A DNA stretch of 64,000 nt, from positions 5,912 through 69,911 of the forward strand of contig CAZAIB010000019.1 of NCBI GenBank assembly GCA_964485095.1, written 5' to 3'. The position numbers and the translations under genes were made by a program. Shown here in pieces: positions 35,284 to 45,324 of this stretch. The stretch is from CAYNWT01 sp964485095 (GTDB taxonomy: Bacteria > Planctomycetota > Planctomycetia > Planctomycetales > Planctomycetaceae). Numbering within the stretch: position 1 is the first letter of the stretch; each line of letters starts with the position of its first letter. The notes below the pieces were generated by a model. It worked only from the letters and a program-made list of their open reading frames with translations, was not told where the DNA came from and ran no database searches.

Positions 35284-36627
35284 TCAGCGTACTGGCCTAA
35301 CGTTGGAAGGTCGCATCATCGGACGAGCTGGCCTCGATTTTGGAACCGTACCGGGCTTTCGCGGACGTGCGGCAATGTTGAACATCACTGGCATTCGCTC
35401 AACCATGACTACAGAGAACCCAAGCAACAACGGATTGACCGTAGTCCCGAGTAAGATGCTGGATTCTGCAATTCCATGGATAAGTAGTCCAAACACGCAG
35501 CCCAGGGATAGCCACGCACAGACTCGGTACTCCGCGGGCCAACCGCCCACCACCTTCGCCAGTCGGGCACACCAGCTTAATAGCGAGATTAACCAGATTG
35601 CCAGGAACAAGACGCCAACAATGCCGCACTCAACCAGTACCTGCAAGTACATGTTCATGGTTGATCGAGAACGGTGGTTAGCCGCGAACCAACCCACGCC
35701 GACTACCGGACTTGCTTTCCACTGCTTGAGACAGACAGCCCACATCTCAGACCGTGTATCCTTTAACAACTCGCGTTGGATACGACCGCCACCAGTCGTC
35801 CAGTTCCGGTCCCCAATAGTCCCCTCAGCCCCATAGTCTGAGGTCAGCTCGGCTCCGACCAGAACCAACGCAGGCGAAGTCATGGCCAGGAAGACCAGGA
35901 CCCCGCCGATATTTCTTGCAACTCCACGAAACGCACCGACACAAACAAGCGCACAACCAGCGGCCGCCATCAGCACAGACCCGCGACTTCCGGTTGCAAT
36001 CACGATCCAGCCTAGAGCAACGAGATTCAGGCCAGACAGATACCGCCACTTGGATCTATCCAGGACGATGTGGGATACCGACAAGATCAACATCGCAGCC
36101 GCAGATTGCCCAATAGCGTTCGCGTTGATCCCAAACACCGCCAACCGACCGAATACGTAGTGCGAATTTGGATCTGCCACCGCAGCGAATACAACTGCCC
36201 CGATACCGAAACATATGAATGGTGCGATCGTGCGGAGCCCCACCCGCAGGTCAGAAATGCTGTTCAGAGACGCGGCAAGTACGATACCTGCAATCACCGA
36301 AGCCAAAAACATTCCTTTGTGCAAAAGACCATAAACGGGATCTTTGCTCCACACGGCAGCTAGTGTGTAGAGCAAAGCGACCCCCAGAAGGCCCCGAGAC
36401 AATTTACCCACACGAGCTCTGTTGAAGTGCGCGAAGCACCCAACAACCATCGCCACAGACAGGGCAATACGTACCAACTTGATCGTGGTTGTTGAGTCCC
36501 CACTGCCTGACAAAGGGGCCACAAGCAGCAGGAGTCCTGCAAGCACAAATTGTGCACGAGAAGACGGTTTGGGCTGCAGCCGAGGTGCCGGGGTAAACTG
36601 GCCTCCCTGGGGTATTGCCGTGCTCAT
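35284..36627 (-). CDS. O-antigen ligase/polymerase family protein (Wzy-like), 447 aa
   Basis: A polytopic membrane protein with about 12 hydrophobic segments, it contains the Wzy_C-type region with RIQRELLKDTRSEMWAVCLK, a large loop GVGWFAANHRSRS and MNMYLQVLVECGIVG, the latter matching the conserved H/N-x-YLQ-xx-xE-xG-xxG pattern. It would polymerise repeat units in the periplasm. A second member lies at 58019-60646, so one may be a polymerase and the other a ligase. Confidence 0.85.
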   Translation of the reverse strand: MSTAIPQGGQFTPAPRLQPKPSSRAQFVLAGLLLLVAPLSGSGDSTTTIKLVRIALSVAMVVGCFAHFNRARVGKLSRGLLGVALLYTLAAVWSKDPVYGLLHKGMFLASVIAGIVLAASLNSISDLRVGLRTIAPFICFGIGAVVFAAVADPNSHYVFGRLAVFGINANAIGQSAAAMLILSVSHIVLDRSKWRYLSGLNLVALGWIVIATGSRGSVLMAAAGCALVCVGAFRGVARNIGGVLVFLAMTSPALVLVGAELTSDYGAEGTIGDRNWTTGGGRIQRELLKDTRSEMWAVCLKQWKASPVVGVGWFAANHRSRSTMNMYLQVLVECGIVGVLFLAIWLISLLSWCARLAKVVGGWPAEYRVCAWLSLGCVFGLLIHGIAESSILLGTTVNPLLLGFSVVMVERMPVMFNIAARPRKPGTVPKSRPARPMMRPSNVRPVR

Positions 36628-36694
36628 GAAACATCCTCCCGGTCGTACTGCTGACTGCCACCAATCAATACGGCCTCAGTCTGTGTATCTATGC

Positions 36695-37822
36695 TCATAG
36701 TGCAGCTCCAACGCCCTGCACTAGTCGTCGTGCTACGCTATCGTAAGTAAACTTTTCCGTTGTCGCAGCCACTACTGAGGAATCAGCAGGCCTGCCCGAC
36801 AACCACAGACCCATCGCTTGTCCAAGGCTTTCCAAATCGCGAGCTTTGACAACCGTGCCACATTCGCCGCTCGAAACTACGTCCGGATGACAGCCTACTT
36901 CATCAGAGATGATCGCGGGCACACCCATCGCGACTGCTTCAAGAGCGGCGACTCCCCATGTTTCGGACGATGGCAGGACAAAAGCCCTCGACGCCGCCAG
37001 GTAGCGAGGCACTTCTTCTGGTTGGCAGAATCCCGGCATCACAACCCGATTGGAAAGCCCAAGTTCGTTTACCAGGCTACGACAATTCTCCATTAGGGGA
37101 CCGTCGCCCACCAAAATCATTCCGGCGTCAGCAGGTGCAAACCGAGCGAACGCCCGAATCACAAGTTCGGGTCGCTTCTTTGGAATTAGCCTGCCGATGA
37201 ATGTCAGAATACTGCCCTCAACAGTGAGCTTGTGTTCTCCGCGGATCGCAGCACTCTGGTCACCCAATTCCTCAGACAATCGCCAAAGCTGGCGGACATC
37301 AGGAACGTTGGGTACAAGAATCATTTGATCCTCGGACATTCCGTACGACTTCAGGTACGCAGTCGCCAGTTGACCAGTGGGCATACCGCCCATTGCGTGT
37401 TTACAGATGTAAGCCATCAACCGATCTTTGGCGAACGACTTCCAGGTCTTCTGACGCCTGTATGTCTCACACATCATGTAAAACGGTTGCCGCCGTTTCA
37501 CACACCCGCGAATCGTCTGCAGCATACTCGGATGATTGTAGCCTCCAATAATGACCGCATCATGGCTACCGCGTTTGAGCTCTCTTTGGAGACCTCGCAC
37601 CCAATAAGCAGACGCATCCGCACCGGCCCACTTAATCAGGTTGTATGACGGCAGCGTGTGGGCGTTAAACGTGCGTTCCCAGTTGACTTCCCACGGTCGG
37701 TCCGGCTTGCCCGCGGCGCAGTAATAGACATCCAGACTCTCAACCTCGGAATGAGCAGCAACCTCGTTCCAGAACGGATCGCGATAAGGAGTAGGGATAG
37801 ATGTTACGACAGCAAGTTTCAT
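36695..37822 (-). CDS. GT4 glycosyltransferase, 375 aa
   Basis: The start at ATG 37822 gives MKLAVVTSIPTPYRDPFWNE, a characteristic N-terminus for this GT4 group; the longer open frame would overlap gmd. The C-domain has FIGRLIPKKRPELVIRAF, LVGDGPLMENC and PSSETWGVAALEAVAMGVP. No membrane segment is seen. The sugar donor is unknown; it directly follows gmd, so a GDP-sugar is possible. Confidence 0.88.
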   Translation of the reverse strand: MKLAVVTSIPTPYRDPFWNEVAAHSEVESLDVYYCAAGKPDRPWEVNWERTFNAHTLPSYNLIKWAGADASAYWVRGLQRELKRGSHDAVIIGGYNHPSMLQTIRGCVKRRQPFYMMCETYRRQKTWKSFAKDRLMAYICKHAMGGMPTGQLATAYLKSYGMSEDQMILVPNVPDVRQLWRLSEELGDQSAAIRGEHKLTVEGSILTFIGRLIPKKRPELVIRAFARFAPADAGMILVGDGPLMENCRSLVNELGLSNRVVMPGFCQPEEVPRYLAASRAFVLPSSETWGVAALEAVAMGVPAIISDEVGCHPDVVSSGECGTVVKARDLESLGQAMGLWLSGRPADSSVVAATTEKFTYDSVARRLVQGVGAAL

Positions 37823-37892
37823 GAGTGCTTGGCGCGGAGGGATCGCGGTTTGCCGGGGCTCGGCATAGCTGGTTAAACCCAATGGAGCCCGT

Positions 37893-38870
37893 TCACTTGG
37901 AAAGACGCTCCATGTCACCATCGACCATTTCTTCCACAAGCGCCTTGAGGTCGTACTCAGGAACCCATCCCAGTTTTTCTTTTGCCTTTGAAGCGTCGCC
38001 GACCAGTAGCTCTACTTCTGCCGGACGGAAGAATCGTTCGTCGATCTTGACGTACTCCTGATAGTCCAGGCCAACTCGACCAAACGCATGCTCGCAGAAC
38101 TGACGTACTGAATAGGTTTCGCCCGTGGCAACAACGAAGTCGTCCGGTGCGTCCTGTTGCAGCATCAGGTGCATCGCCTTGATGTAATCCTTCGCGTGCC
38201 CCCAGTCGCGACGTGCGTCCAGGTTGCCCAGAGAGATCGAATCGGCCATGCCATTCTTGATCATTGCCACCCCGTTGGAAATCTTGCGAGTTACAAACTC
38301 GAACCCACGACGCGGACTTTCATGGTTGAACAAGATTCCGTTGCAGCAGTACATGTCGTATGCCTCACGGTAGTTCCGCGTGAGTTCGAAACCAGCACAC
38401 TTGCTGATGCCGTACGGACTCCGCGGGTGGAACCTTGTGGTTTCTACCTGCGGCACTTCGGCAACCTTGCCAAACATCTCACTACTGCCGGCAAAGTAGA
38501 AGCGACAATCCGGGCTGCTCTGGCGGATCCCTTCCAGGACAAAGTGCGTTCCATTGATATTCGTATTCATGGTCGAGAAGCCGTCCATGAAGCTCTCAGC
38601 CACGAAACTCTGCGCAGCCAGGTGATAGACTTCATCAAACTTGTTGGCAACCAGAACACTAAAGACACTCGCGTAGCTTTCCAGGCTCGCGCTGTGGAGT
38701 TCCAGATCGTCAACGATACCGCTGATTCTCGCAAGCCGACGAACCGGGTCCTCGAAGGCAACGCGTCGAACCAAGCCATGGACCTCGTAGCCAAGTTCCA
38801 ACAAGTGCTCAGCGAGGTAACTTCCGTCTTGTCCGGTGATTCCGGTAATCAATGCTTTCTTAGCTGCCAC
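37893..38870 (-). CDS. gmd: GDP-mannose 4,6-dehydratase
   Basis: This SDR enzyme makes GDP-4-keto-6-deoxymannose, a precursor of fucose, rhamnose and perosamine. LITGITGQDGSYLAEHLLE forms the nucleotide site, GSSEMFG carries the catalytic Ser/Glu and SPYGISK the Tyr/Lys pair; NHESPRRG is a family signature. I choose GTG 38870 because GAGGA lies 7 bases upstream, although a TTG two codons earlier is open. No GDP-fucose synthase (Fcl) is present in the window, so the end product is unclear. Confidence 0.93.
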   Translation of the reverse strand: MAAKKALITGITGQDGSYLAEHLLELGYEVHGLVRRVAFEDPVRRLARISGIVDDLELHSASLESYASVFSVLVANKFDEVYHLAAQSFVAESFMDGFSTMNTNINGTHFVLEGIRQSSPDCRFYFAGSSEMFGKVAEVPQVETTRFHPRSPYGISKCAGFELTRNYREAYDMYCCNGILFNHESPRRGFEFVTRKISNGVAMIKNGMADSISLGNLDARRDWGHAKDYIKAMHLMLQQDAPDDFVVATGETYSVRQFCEHAFGRVGLDYQEYVKIDERFFRPAEVELLVGDASKAKEKLGWVPEYDLKALVEEMVDGDMERLSK

Positions 38871-38923
38871 TTTCAAATCCTCTTTCTCAGTTTCCTTGAG
38901 CTACTATCTTTATCGATCGGCGA

Positions 38924-40111
38924 TCAGCTTCTGCGACTCGCCAGGTCTTGATACACGTTGCGCGTGATCCGCGCGTTCTCCTGCCAACTGTTCCTGCGCC
39001 GGTACTCTTCGAACTCGAAGCTAGCCCCGGACTCGATCTTAGCGATCAGAGATTCAACACCCGCCAATAATGATTCTGGCGTATCCGATTCCGTCGCAAC
39101 TCCAACATTCAACTCGCGGACTGTTTCTGCCAGCGTAGGGGCTGGCGTGACCAGAATTGGCCTGTCGTAGTGCATCGCAACATTGAGTACGGCACTTTGC
39201 GAGGTGAAGGTCGTGAGATAGCACAATGGCACAAAATCTGCGACAGCAAACAGATCACCGACCTCTTCGTTCTCTATGAATCGATCAAGAAACAACACAT
39301 GTTCTTGCAACCTCAGCTCATTGATACGCGTTCGGTAGTGTTCGTCCGTCTTGTTGCCAGCACCACCAGCCCGACCGGCGATGATTAAGAACAGCGGCTC
39401 AGACTGAAGACTCATCGCGGTTAGCAAGCCGTCAAGGTTCTTGTCGTCGCGGATGTTTCCAAAGAACAATCCGACCATGCGTGAATCACCGATTCCGAAC
39501 CGCTTACGAAGAGCCGCTTTGTCTGCAGTTGGGGCTGCGTAAGGCATTGTTCCCATTGGAACCTGATGGATCACGTCCTCGGCAACATTGGCAAAGTCCA
39601 GAAGGTCATCTTTTTGTTGCGAACTGTGAATGAACAAAGCGTCCGCATTCTCGTAGAACTGCCGCAGAGCATTTGTTTCCCATCTCTTGTTCAGCATGCT
39701 CTTGCTGCGACGCACGTCGTGAGCCGTGGCCGCAATCTTCAACGGCCTTGCGTTCTTCAACCATCGCCGCCAGAGCGGAAAGGTCAGGTGATTAATGTTG
39801 GAAAGGTGCAGGACGTCAACTTTTCCTTCTACCGCACGCTGAATCGCGCGTCGCGGTGAAACGAACTGCCCGGTTAGAAAACGCATCCGCCGATACAAGG
39901 GCTTGTCGCTGTGAATCCGTAACAGTTGAGGCCACGTGGGGTATGTCGCCTCACCCAGGAACTGGAACTCCCGAAGACACGCCAGTTCAACTTCCACATC
40001 CGGCAACTCGTGCAACGCTTCCGCCAGTTCGTGCGTATAACGTCCGATTCCGCCGCCCGGAAAGAACATGTACATCAACGCTCGCACAGAACTCGGTTCG
40101 ACAGCGGTCAC
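38924..40111 (-). CDS. GT4 glycosyltransferase, 395 aa
   Basis: Residues FPGGGIGRYTHELAEAL mark the glycine-rich N-terminal loop of GT4 enzymes. The C-domain has GLFFGNIRDDKNLDGLLTA, FLIIAGRAGG and the later VLNVAMHYDRPILVT, where the usual EX7E element is weaker than in the other GT4 proteins here. The start overlaps the upstream GT4 stop by 4 nt. Donor unknown. Confidence 0.85.
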   Translation of the reverse strand: MTAVEPSSVRALMYMFFPGGGIGRYTHELAEALHELPDVEVELACLREFQFLGEATYPTWPQLLRIHSDKPLYRRMRFLTGQFVSPRRAIQRAVEGKVDVLHLSNINHLTFPLWRRWLKNARPLKIAATAHDVRRSKSMLNKRWETNALRQFYENADALFIHSSQQKDDLLDFANVAEDVIHQVPMGTMPYAAPTADKAALRKRFGIGDSRMVGLFFGNIRDDKNLDGLLTAMSLQSEPLFLIIAGRAGGAGNKTDEHYRTRINELRLQEHVLFLDRFIENEEVGDLFAVADFVPLCYLTTFTSQSAVLNVAMHYDRPILVTPAPTLAETVRELNVGVATESDTPESLLAGVESLIAKIESGASFEFEEYRRRNSWQENARITRNVYQDLASRRS

Positions 40112-41286
40112 GCAGCCGCCTCGTAAATGCTCTTGAGCACACTCAGATGACTCTGTGGAAGGAAGCGTTCGCGAAGATAGGCCAGTGCTTCATCCCCCAT
40201 TGCCGTTGCGGTGTCGCGGTTGCCGACAATTTTTTGGATCCGGTCTGCCAGTACGCTCGCATCTTTGGGCGGAACACGGAAACCGTTCCTCCCTTCTCGT
40301 AACCATTCCGGAACGCCGCCAATATCTGATGCAACAACGGGAACACCATGAGCCATTGCTTCAAGGCCGACGATGCCTAACGTCTCCGGCCACAGCGATG
40401 GGAAAACCAGCACTGATGTCTGCATCAGTTGCTGCGATATTTCTTCCTGCGTCGCCCAGTGACGCCAGGACAAACGCCCTTCACAATTGTATTGCTTCGC
40501 CAGTCTCGCCAGCACGCCTTCCGTGGTTGCGTCGACATTGCCAATAAACATCCCATGGACATTGTCCGGCAGTCGGCCTAACGCTTCGATGAAATACTGA
40601 CCGCCCTTGTTTCCACCCAGCCGCCCCAGATACAGCATCAAGTGTTTGTCAGGGATGGGGCGCGGTTCGGGTAATGGCTGGATCCGACAAAAATACGGCA
40701 AAATCGTAATGTTGTCCGCCGGGAACCCATCACGAATAAATCGATCGGCCGAGTCCTGGCCCGGGGCGATCAAGTGTTTGAAGTCCGCAAATCGTTTCTT
40801 TGTCCGCATCACGCGTTGGTAGTACTTCCAGGCAAACTTTGGGCGAGGTGTCATGCACTTCTTTGAAAGCGTGACCCCAAAGCAGGCGGGGCCACAACTG
40901 CGTTCACAGACAGCCTCGGTCTTGCGGTAGTAGAAGTTGGATGCCGGGCACAGATATCGGAAGTCGTGGGACGTCATCACGACCGGCTTATTGTCCAGCA
41001 AGTATTCGATTGCGTCGGCATTGTGAATATTATGAAGATGAACAACATCCGGTTGAAATTCGTCGATCGCCGCCGACAACTTTCGCAGTGTTGATTCACG
41101 ATTGCCCCATCCCGGCGTCGAAATCTCCGGCACCTCAAAGGCATGCTTGACGAGTTCCGGTTGTCCCGCCCCGTAAACGACAGCCTGTTCAAATCCATCT
41201 GCTTCCAGCCGCGGAATCGCAGACAGCAGGTAGGTTTCAACGCCCCCCTTGGGCGCCAGGTGATCGTTGACGTGCAGGATTTTCAC
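40108..41286 (-). CDS. GT4 glycosyltransferase, 392 aa
   Basis: The N-terminus MKILHVNDHLAPKGGVETYL is typical. PVVMTSHDFRYLCPASNFYY and a cysteine-rich stretch (CERSCGPACFGVTLSKKC) recall the DFxxxCP-type GT4 group, in which the cysteines may bind metal. The C-domain has YLGRLGGNKGGQYFIEAL and FPSLWPETLGIVGLEAMAHG with a full EX7E. It is coupled by 4-nt overlaps to both neighbours. Confidence 0.9.
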   Translation of the reverse strand: MKILHVNDHLAPKGGVETYLLSAIPRLEADGFEQAVVYGAGQPELVKHAFEVPEISTPGWGNRESTLRKLSAAIDEFQPDVVHLHNIHNADAIEYLLDNKPVVMTSHDFRYLCPASNFYYRKTEAVCERSCGPACFGVTLSKKCMTPRPKFAWKYYQRVMRTKKRFADFKHLIAPGQDSADRFIRDGFPADNITILPYFCRIQPLPEPRPIPDKHLMLYLGRLGGNKGGQYFIEALGRLPDNVHGMFIGNVDATTEGVLARLAKQYNCEGRLSWRHWATQEEISQQLMQTSVLVFPSLWPETLGIVGLEAMAHGVPVVASDIGGVPEWLREGRNGFRVPPKDASVLADRIQKIVGNRDTATAMGDEALAYLRERFLPQSHLSVLKSIYEAAA

Positions 41287-43220
41287 CGTGTGCCACCTGC
41301 AATCGACTCGAAGACCGACTCAAGACCGGATGCCGCAAACGCGGCACCCTTTGTCGAAAGATGATTGGTGTCGAAGTACAACGGATCGCCATTCAATTCT
41401 GCTACAGCGAATTCAGACGATTCAAAGAACCTGGCACTGATATCAACAACCCGAACACGATCATCGTCGACCGCAGCAAGGAACTGATCGACACTCGTTT
41501 GCTGCGATTGATAATCACGCTTCGAACGGCGAATCTGCGTGTCGTCCATGCCCCACCAGGCACTCAATGCCAGAAAACGAGGTACGTCGCCGGCGGGTTC
41601 AGGAACCTGACGAATCAACCAGACGTGCTTTCCGAGTTCAACCAGCCCTTTTATCGTTGCCGTAAGGTCCTTCTCGTTCAGTCGTTCCTCGTACTCACTC
41701 CAGCGGGCAATCAGCATGACGTGTTGCGCGGATGATTGTTTGATATACGCCACGGCAGTTTTGTAGAAATTCCGTTCGCTGTTATCACGTGGCTGACCAG
41801 TAAAGCACAGTGGCAGAGTATCTGACCTTGTGAATGCGACCATCGGCACGTCCTGCTGCTTACACAAGCCGACGATTCCGGGGACAATCGCGTCGCCGTG
41901 ACTATCACCCACAATGATGAGTTGCGGTTCATCATCAGCTGACCCCACCAACAACTTTGGCCCTTTCGCCAATGCAGATCCCGTAAGGTCGTGATGTAGT
42001 TTTCGCAGCGGATTGCGATCCGTCCGTGCGTCTGCCAAACGCAGAATATCCTCACCAAATCGGGAACGAACACCGTTCAACATATGCAAACCAACGCCCA
42101 CGCCACCAAGTGTCAATAGGGCGATTGATGCGACTCCCAGAACGCGACCGCGTGACGGCAGTAATGCTCTATTACGAAATGGTGTCTCGACAAACTTCCA
42201 TGACAACACACCCATCACAACGCTGATGACAAGCAGGCTGATCGCCAGCCATTGTGGCAATTCGCCAGGCGTCATGTAGTTGGCAAACGCAAACAAAGGC
42301 CAATGCCACAGATAAAGCGAATACGAAATCAATCCAATAAAGACCACCGGCTTCCACCCCAACAATCGGGACGTCACCGTCTGATGCACCGAATTCCCGG
42401 CGATCATGGCCGCGGTACCGACACAAGGAAGAATCGCGTAGCTGCCCGGAAACGGAGTTCCGGCTGGATAGAAAAGAACCGAACCAACAACAGTCGCCAG
42501 CCCGGCGAAACTCAACATCTCCGCCGGACCGCGTTTCAACCAACTAAAATCGCCGGACAAAGCCACAACGCCACCCAACAACATTTCCCATGCGCGTGCG
42601 GGCAACAGATAAAACGCGGCATCCGGGTAGAGCGTGGTTGAATAAACACACCACCCCAACGACGCCAGCAAAGTTGTGATCAGGACAGCCCGTATCCGCG
42701 TCGGCCACAATCGATGTGCCAGCATCAATAGACCGGGCATCACAAAGTAGAACTGTTCTTCGACAGCAAGCGACCATGTATGCAACAGAGGCTTGATCTC
42801 CGACGGACCTGCGAAATAACCCGCTTCACGCCAGAAGTAAAAATTCGCACAGGCAAACGTCTGCGATACCACCGACTGACCAAGCTCTTTGTAGTCATGC
42901 GGTAATAGCAGGAAATACGCCATCGCGACCGTCGCCATAGCAACAACAGCCATGGCGGGTACAAGCCGTCTCGCTCGCCGTTCCCAAAAGCCCAGGTACG
43001 AGAACTCACCTGCCTGAACTTCACGCGTCACAATTGAAGTGATCAAGAACCCTGAAATCACAAAGAAGACATCGACGCCAACAAAGCCGCCTGGCAAACC
43101 AAGCCCGGCATGAAAAAGCAACACCGCCATTACGGCAACAGCGCGCATGCCGTCCACATCAGCCCGATAAGCCATGCGGGGCAGAGCGGCGGGAGTTTTC
43201 AGGGGCGCGGTCTCGGTCAC
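41283..43220 (-). CDS. acyltransferase-3 with SGNH domain (OafA-like), 645 aa
   Basis: The N-terminal acyltransferase-3 domain starts YRADVDGMRAVAVMAVLLFH with GVDVFFVISGFLITS. The C-terminal SGNH hydrolase-like domain shows VGDSHGDAIVPG and FDTNHLSTKG with the catalytic Asp/His pair. It resembles the 28017-29849 protein and probably O-acetylates a different position or sugar. It overlaps its neighbours by 4 nt on both sides. Confidence 0.93.
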   Translation of the reverse strand: MTETAPLKTPAALPRMAYRADVDGMRAVAVMAVLLFHAGLGLPGGFVGVDVFFVISGFLITSIVTREVQAGEFSYLGFWERRARRLVPAMAVVAMATVAMAYFLLLPHDYKELGQSVVSQTFACANFYFWREAGYFAGPSEIKPLLHTWSLAVEEQFYFVMPGLLMLAHRLWPTRIRAVLITTLLASLGWCVYSTTLYPDAAFYLLPARAWEMLLGGVVALSGDFSWLKRGPAEMLSFAGLATVVGSVLFYPAGTPFPGSYAILPCVGTAAMIAGNSVHQTVTSRLLGWKPVVFIGLISYSLYLWHWPLFAFANYMTPGELPQWLAISLLVISVVMGVLSWKFVETPFRNRALLPSRGRVLGVASIALLTLGGVGVGLHMLNGVRSRFGEDILRLADARTDRNPLRKLHHDLTGSALAKGPKLLVGSADDEPQLIIVGDSHGDAIVPGIVGLCKQQDVPMVAFTRSDTLPLCFTGQPRDNSERNFYKTAVAYIKQSSAQHVMLIARWSEYEERLNEKDLTATIKGLVELGKHVWLIRQVPEPAGDVPRFLALSAWWGMDDTQIRRSKRDYQSQQTSVDQFLAAVDDDRVRVVDISARFFESSEFAVAELNGDPLYFDTNHLSTKGAAFAASGLESVFESIAGGTR

Positions 43221-44173
43221 TTGCCCGGTACCCCAGCCAAAGATCCGGTGTGTGCACGAAATTCACTGAGAAAATGTTTCCACTGCTCGTGATCACGTCG
43301 TTCAGAAACTAAACGGCCAGCGATTTTGACAAGGTCCCACTGGGCTCCCAGGGTGGCAGAAATGGGCTGAGACGAACTGGTTCGAAGTAACCCGCGAATC
43401 AGGTTTAATGGCAATGCGTAGAAGAGATGCTTTGCCAGGACGCTTAGTCTGTCACCCGAGTGCTCTCGCACGTGATGAATCAGTCGATTGCGGACAATGG
43501 CCCGCGTGCGTCGTTTTTCAGCGGCCGGTGTCGAAGTGACAGAGCCACTGAAGTGCCCCACCTGAGCAGCCGGGCACACGGCCACTTTGCAGCCTGCGTT
43601 TCGCACACGGCGACACAGGTCGTAGTCTTCGTAGTAGCTGCCAAAGATTGGATCGAACGGACCCACTGCATGAAGAATATCAGTCCGAATCATCATCGCC
43701 GCAGCAGTCACATTGTGAAGTTCGATGGCCGACTCGTCCTGCAGTTCGATCGACGTGCCACTCTCTTTTACGCAGGCCGCCAGGTTTGGTTCCCATTCAC
43801 TGAGGTCGTAGGTTCGTAGGCCGGGTGAAAGAATTCCCAATTGTGAATCATCTTCGAAGCACTTCACACAGCGATCGATCCAGCCATCCGTACTGACCGT
43901 GTCTTGATTCAAAAACACGGTGTAGTCGGATTTGAAACGAGTCTGCTGAATGCCAAAGTTGTTGGCATCAGCAAATCCCAGTGGCTTGGGTGTCTTCAGG
44001 ATCTCAAGAGAAAACGGAGAAAGGTCGAGCGTCTTTAACGTTGGGTTGTTCTTGTTGTCCACGAAGCACAACTGCAGCTTTTGATGACTCGCCGACGCCA
44101 GCGAAGAAAGACACTTGTCGAGCCATTTCTCGCTGTCATAACCCACCAGAAGAATTGTTGTTCGGTGCCCCAT
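43217..44173 (-). CDS. GT2 glycosyltransferase (rhamnosyltransferase-like), 318 aa
   Basis: GT-A fold signatures are TTILLVGYDSEKWLDKCLSS, FVDNKNNPT, PLGFADANNFG and VFLNQDT, with GSYYEDYDLCRRVRNAG carrying the ED catalytic-region motif. This pattern is typical of dTDP-rhamnosyl transferases, which would fit with RmlA and RmlB in the same region. The start shares one base with the AlgJ-like gene's stop (TAATG). Confidence 0.9.
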   Translation of the reverse strand: MGHRTTILLVGYDSEKWLDKCLSSLASASHQKLQLCFVDNKNNPTLKTLDLSPFSLEILKTPKPLGFADANNFGIQQTRFKSDYTVFLNQDTVSTDGWIDRCVKCFEDDSQLGILSPGLRTYDLSEWEPNLAACVKESGTSIELQDESAIELHNVTAAAMMIRTDILHAVGPFDPIFGSYYEDYDLCRRVRNAGCKVAVCPAAQVGHFSGSVTSTPAAEKRRTRAIVRNRLIHHVREHSGDRLSVLAKHLFYALPLNLIRGLLRTSSSQPISATLGAQWDLVKIAGRLVSERRDHEQWKHFLSEFRAHTGSLAGVPGK

Positions 44174-45318
44174 TAGTTTTCTGTAGTAAACCGATCCGGG
44201 TGCATCAAATGCCGTTCAGCAAACTCAAGAATCACAAGATCGGGTTTGGCCTCGCGGACAATTTCCAAATCGACGTGGGTTTGCCAATACAAGTCAATGG
44301 TTTCAAATTGAGTTGCCAGCAGCGGCACCATGCGTGTCAAAAACGAATCACGGAAAATGACAACGCGGCCCTGGCCCAGCCCATGTATCCGAAATGGCAA
44401 GTGCCGCTTTTGAAAGTCCGTCATGCCGTCTGTGGCCACTCCAAGTGACTCTGTCTCGCCCGGCTCAGCAGCCTTTACCGCAGCGAATTTCTGATCGTAC
44501 TGTGCTACGGGAACAAGTTCTGTTGCATCACCAAATTCGAAGGGACCTTCTTCCAAATCGGCAAAATGAACATTCGGCATCGACGTACCACGATCCGGCA
44601 GGTGTCGTTTGACCGCCTCCATCATCTTGACGAACCCAAGCCACATGCCCCGGTCAGTCCAGTGTGTCCCCTGACGCTCGTAAAGTCTTCCCGTCGATTT
44701 CTGACTGCGAAGTTCCTGCCGGAGATCGAACGGAAACAAACCTTGAGCAGATGCGTTCTTGATTTGATCAAACCGCGTGAACTGAGCGCTGTTGACGAAA
44801 TCGGGAAGCATCTCCGGATAGATCGAATGCTTATTTGGGGCCACGACCACAAAGAATGGGATACCGTGTTCCTGAAGCGAATCGTTGATGGCCCCAAAGT
44901 CACCAACCAGCTGATTCAGCTCGTCATCTGTCAGAGGGTAGCGATGTTCGGCGTACTCAACGACAGAGTTCGTCGACTTGAGGAATCTCCAGCCGTCTTT
45001 GCCGAGCAACATGTTCTGAGCATCGGAGTCGGCGAAGAGATCTCGGTAGATCTTCTTGTTGCATCGCACCAGTGAATATCGGAACCCAAAATGGTCATCG
45101 ATATAACTGGAGCACTTGTCGGGCAATTCGACCAGGCCCGCGTAGGAATTGGGAATCGAAACAGCATCGACTTTCGCTCGCTGATCCCATCCATCTTCTC
45201 TGACAACACCGATCGCAGCCAGGGCTGAGCCCTCAAGATCACAGAATGTCCCGACGCCAAATACGATAAGGATCGCGACGAACGACACAGAAACAACGAC
45301 GTTGTACCAACCGGGCAT
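44173..45318 (-). CDS. AlgJ/AlgX-like SGNH O-acetyltransferase, 381 aa
   Basis: A membrane anchor near residues 7-25 (VVVSVSFVAILIVFGVGTF) precedes the periplasmic domain with LLGKDGWRFLKST, a conserved KDGW segment, VVVAPNKHSIYPEML, and RQGTHWTDRGMW, matching the THW motif of AlgJ/AlgX. This domain transfers acetyl groups delivered by the MBOAT partner. The partner is the gene immediately before it (7-base gap), which has a frameshift. Confidence 0.88.
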   Translation of the reverse strand: MPGWYNVVVSVSFVAILIVFGVGTFCDLEGSALAAIGVVREDGWDQRAKVDAVSIPNSYAGLVELPDKCSSYIDDHFGFRYSLVRCNKKIYRDLFADSDAQNMLLGKDGWRFLKSTNSVVEYAEHRYPLTDDELNQLVGDFGAINDSLQEHGIPFFVVVAPNKHSIYPEMLPDFVNSAQFTRFDQIKNASAQGLFPFDLRQELRSQKSTGRLYERQGTHWTDRGMWLGFVKMMEAVKRHLPDRGTSMPNVHFADLEEGPFEFGDATELVPVAQYDQKFAAVKAAEPGETESLGVATDGMTDFQKRHLPFRIHGLGQGRVVIFRDSFLTRMVPLLATQFETIDLYWQTHVDLEIVREAKPDLVILEFAERHLMHPDRFTTEN

Positions 45319-45324
45319 GCGGAG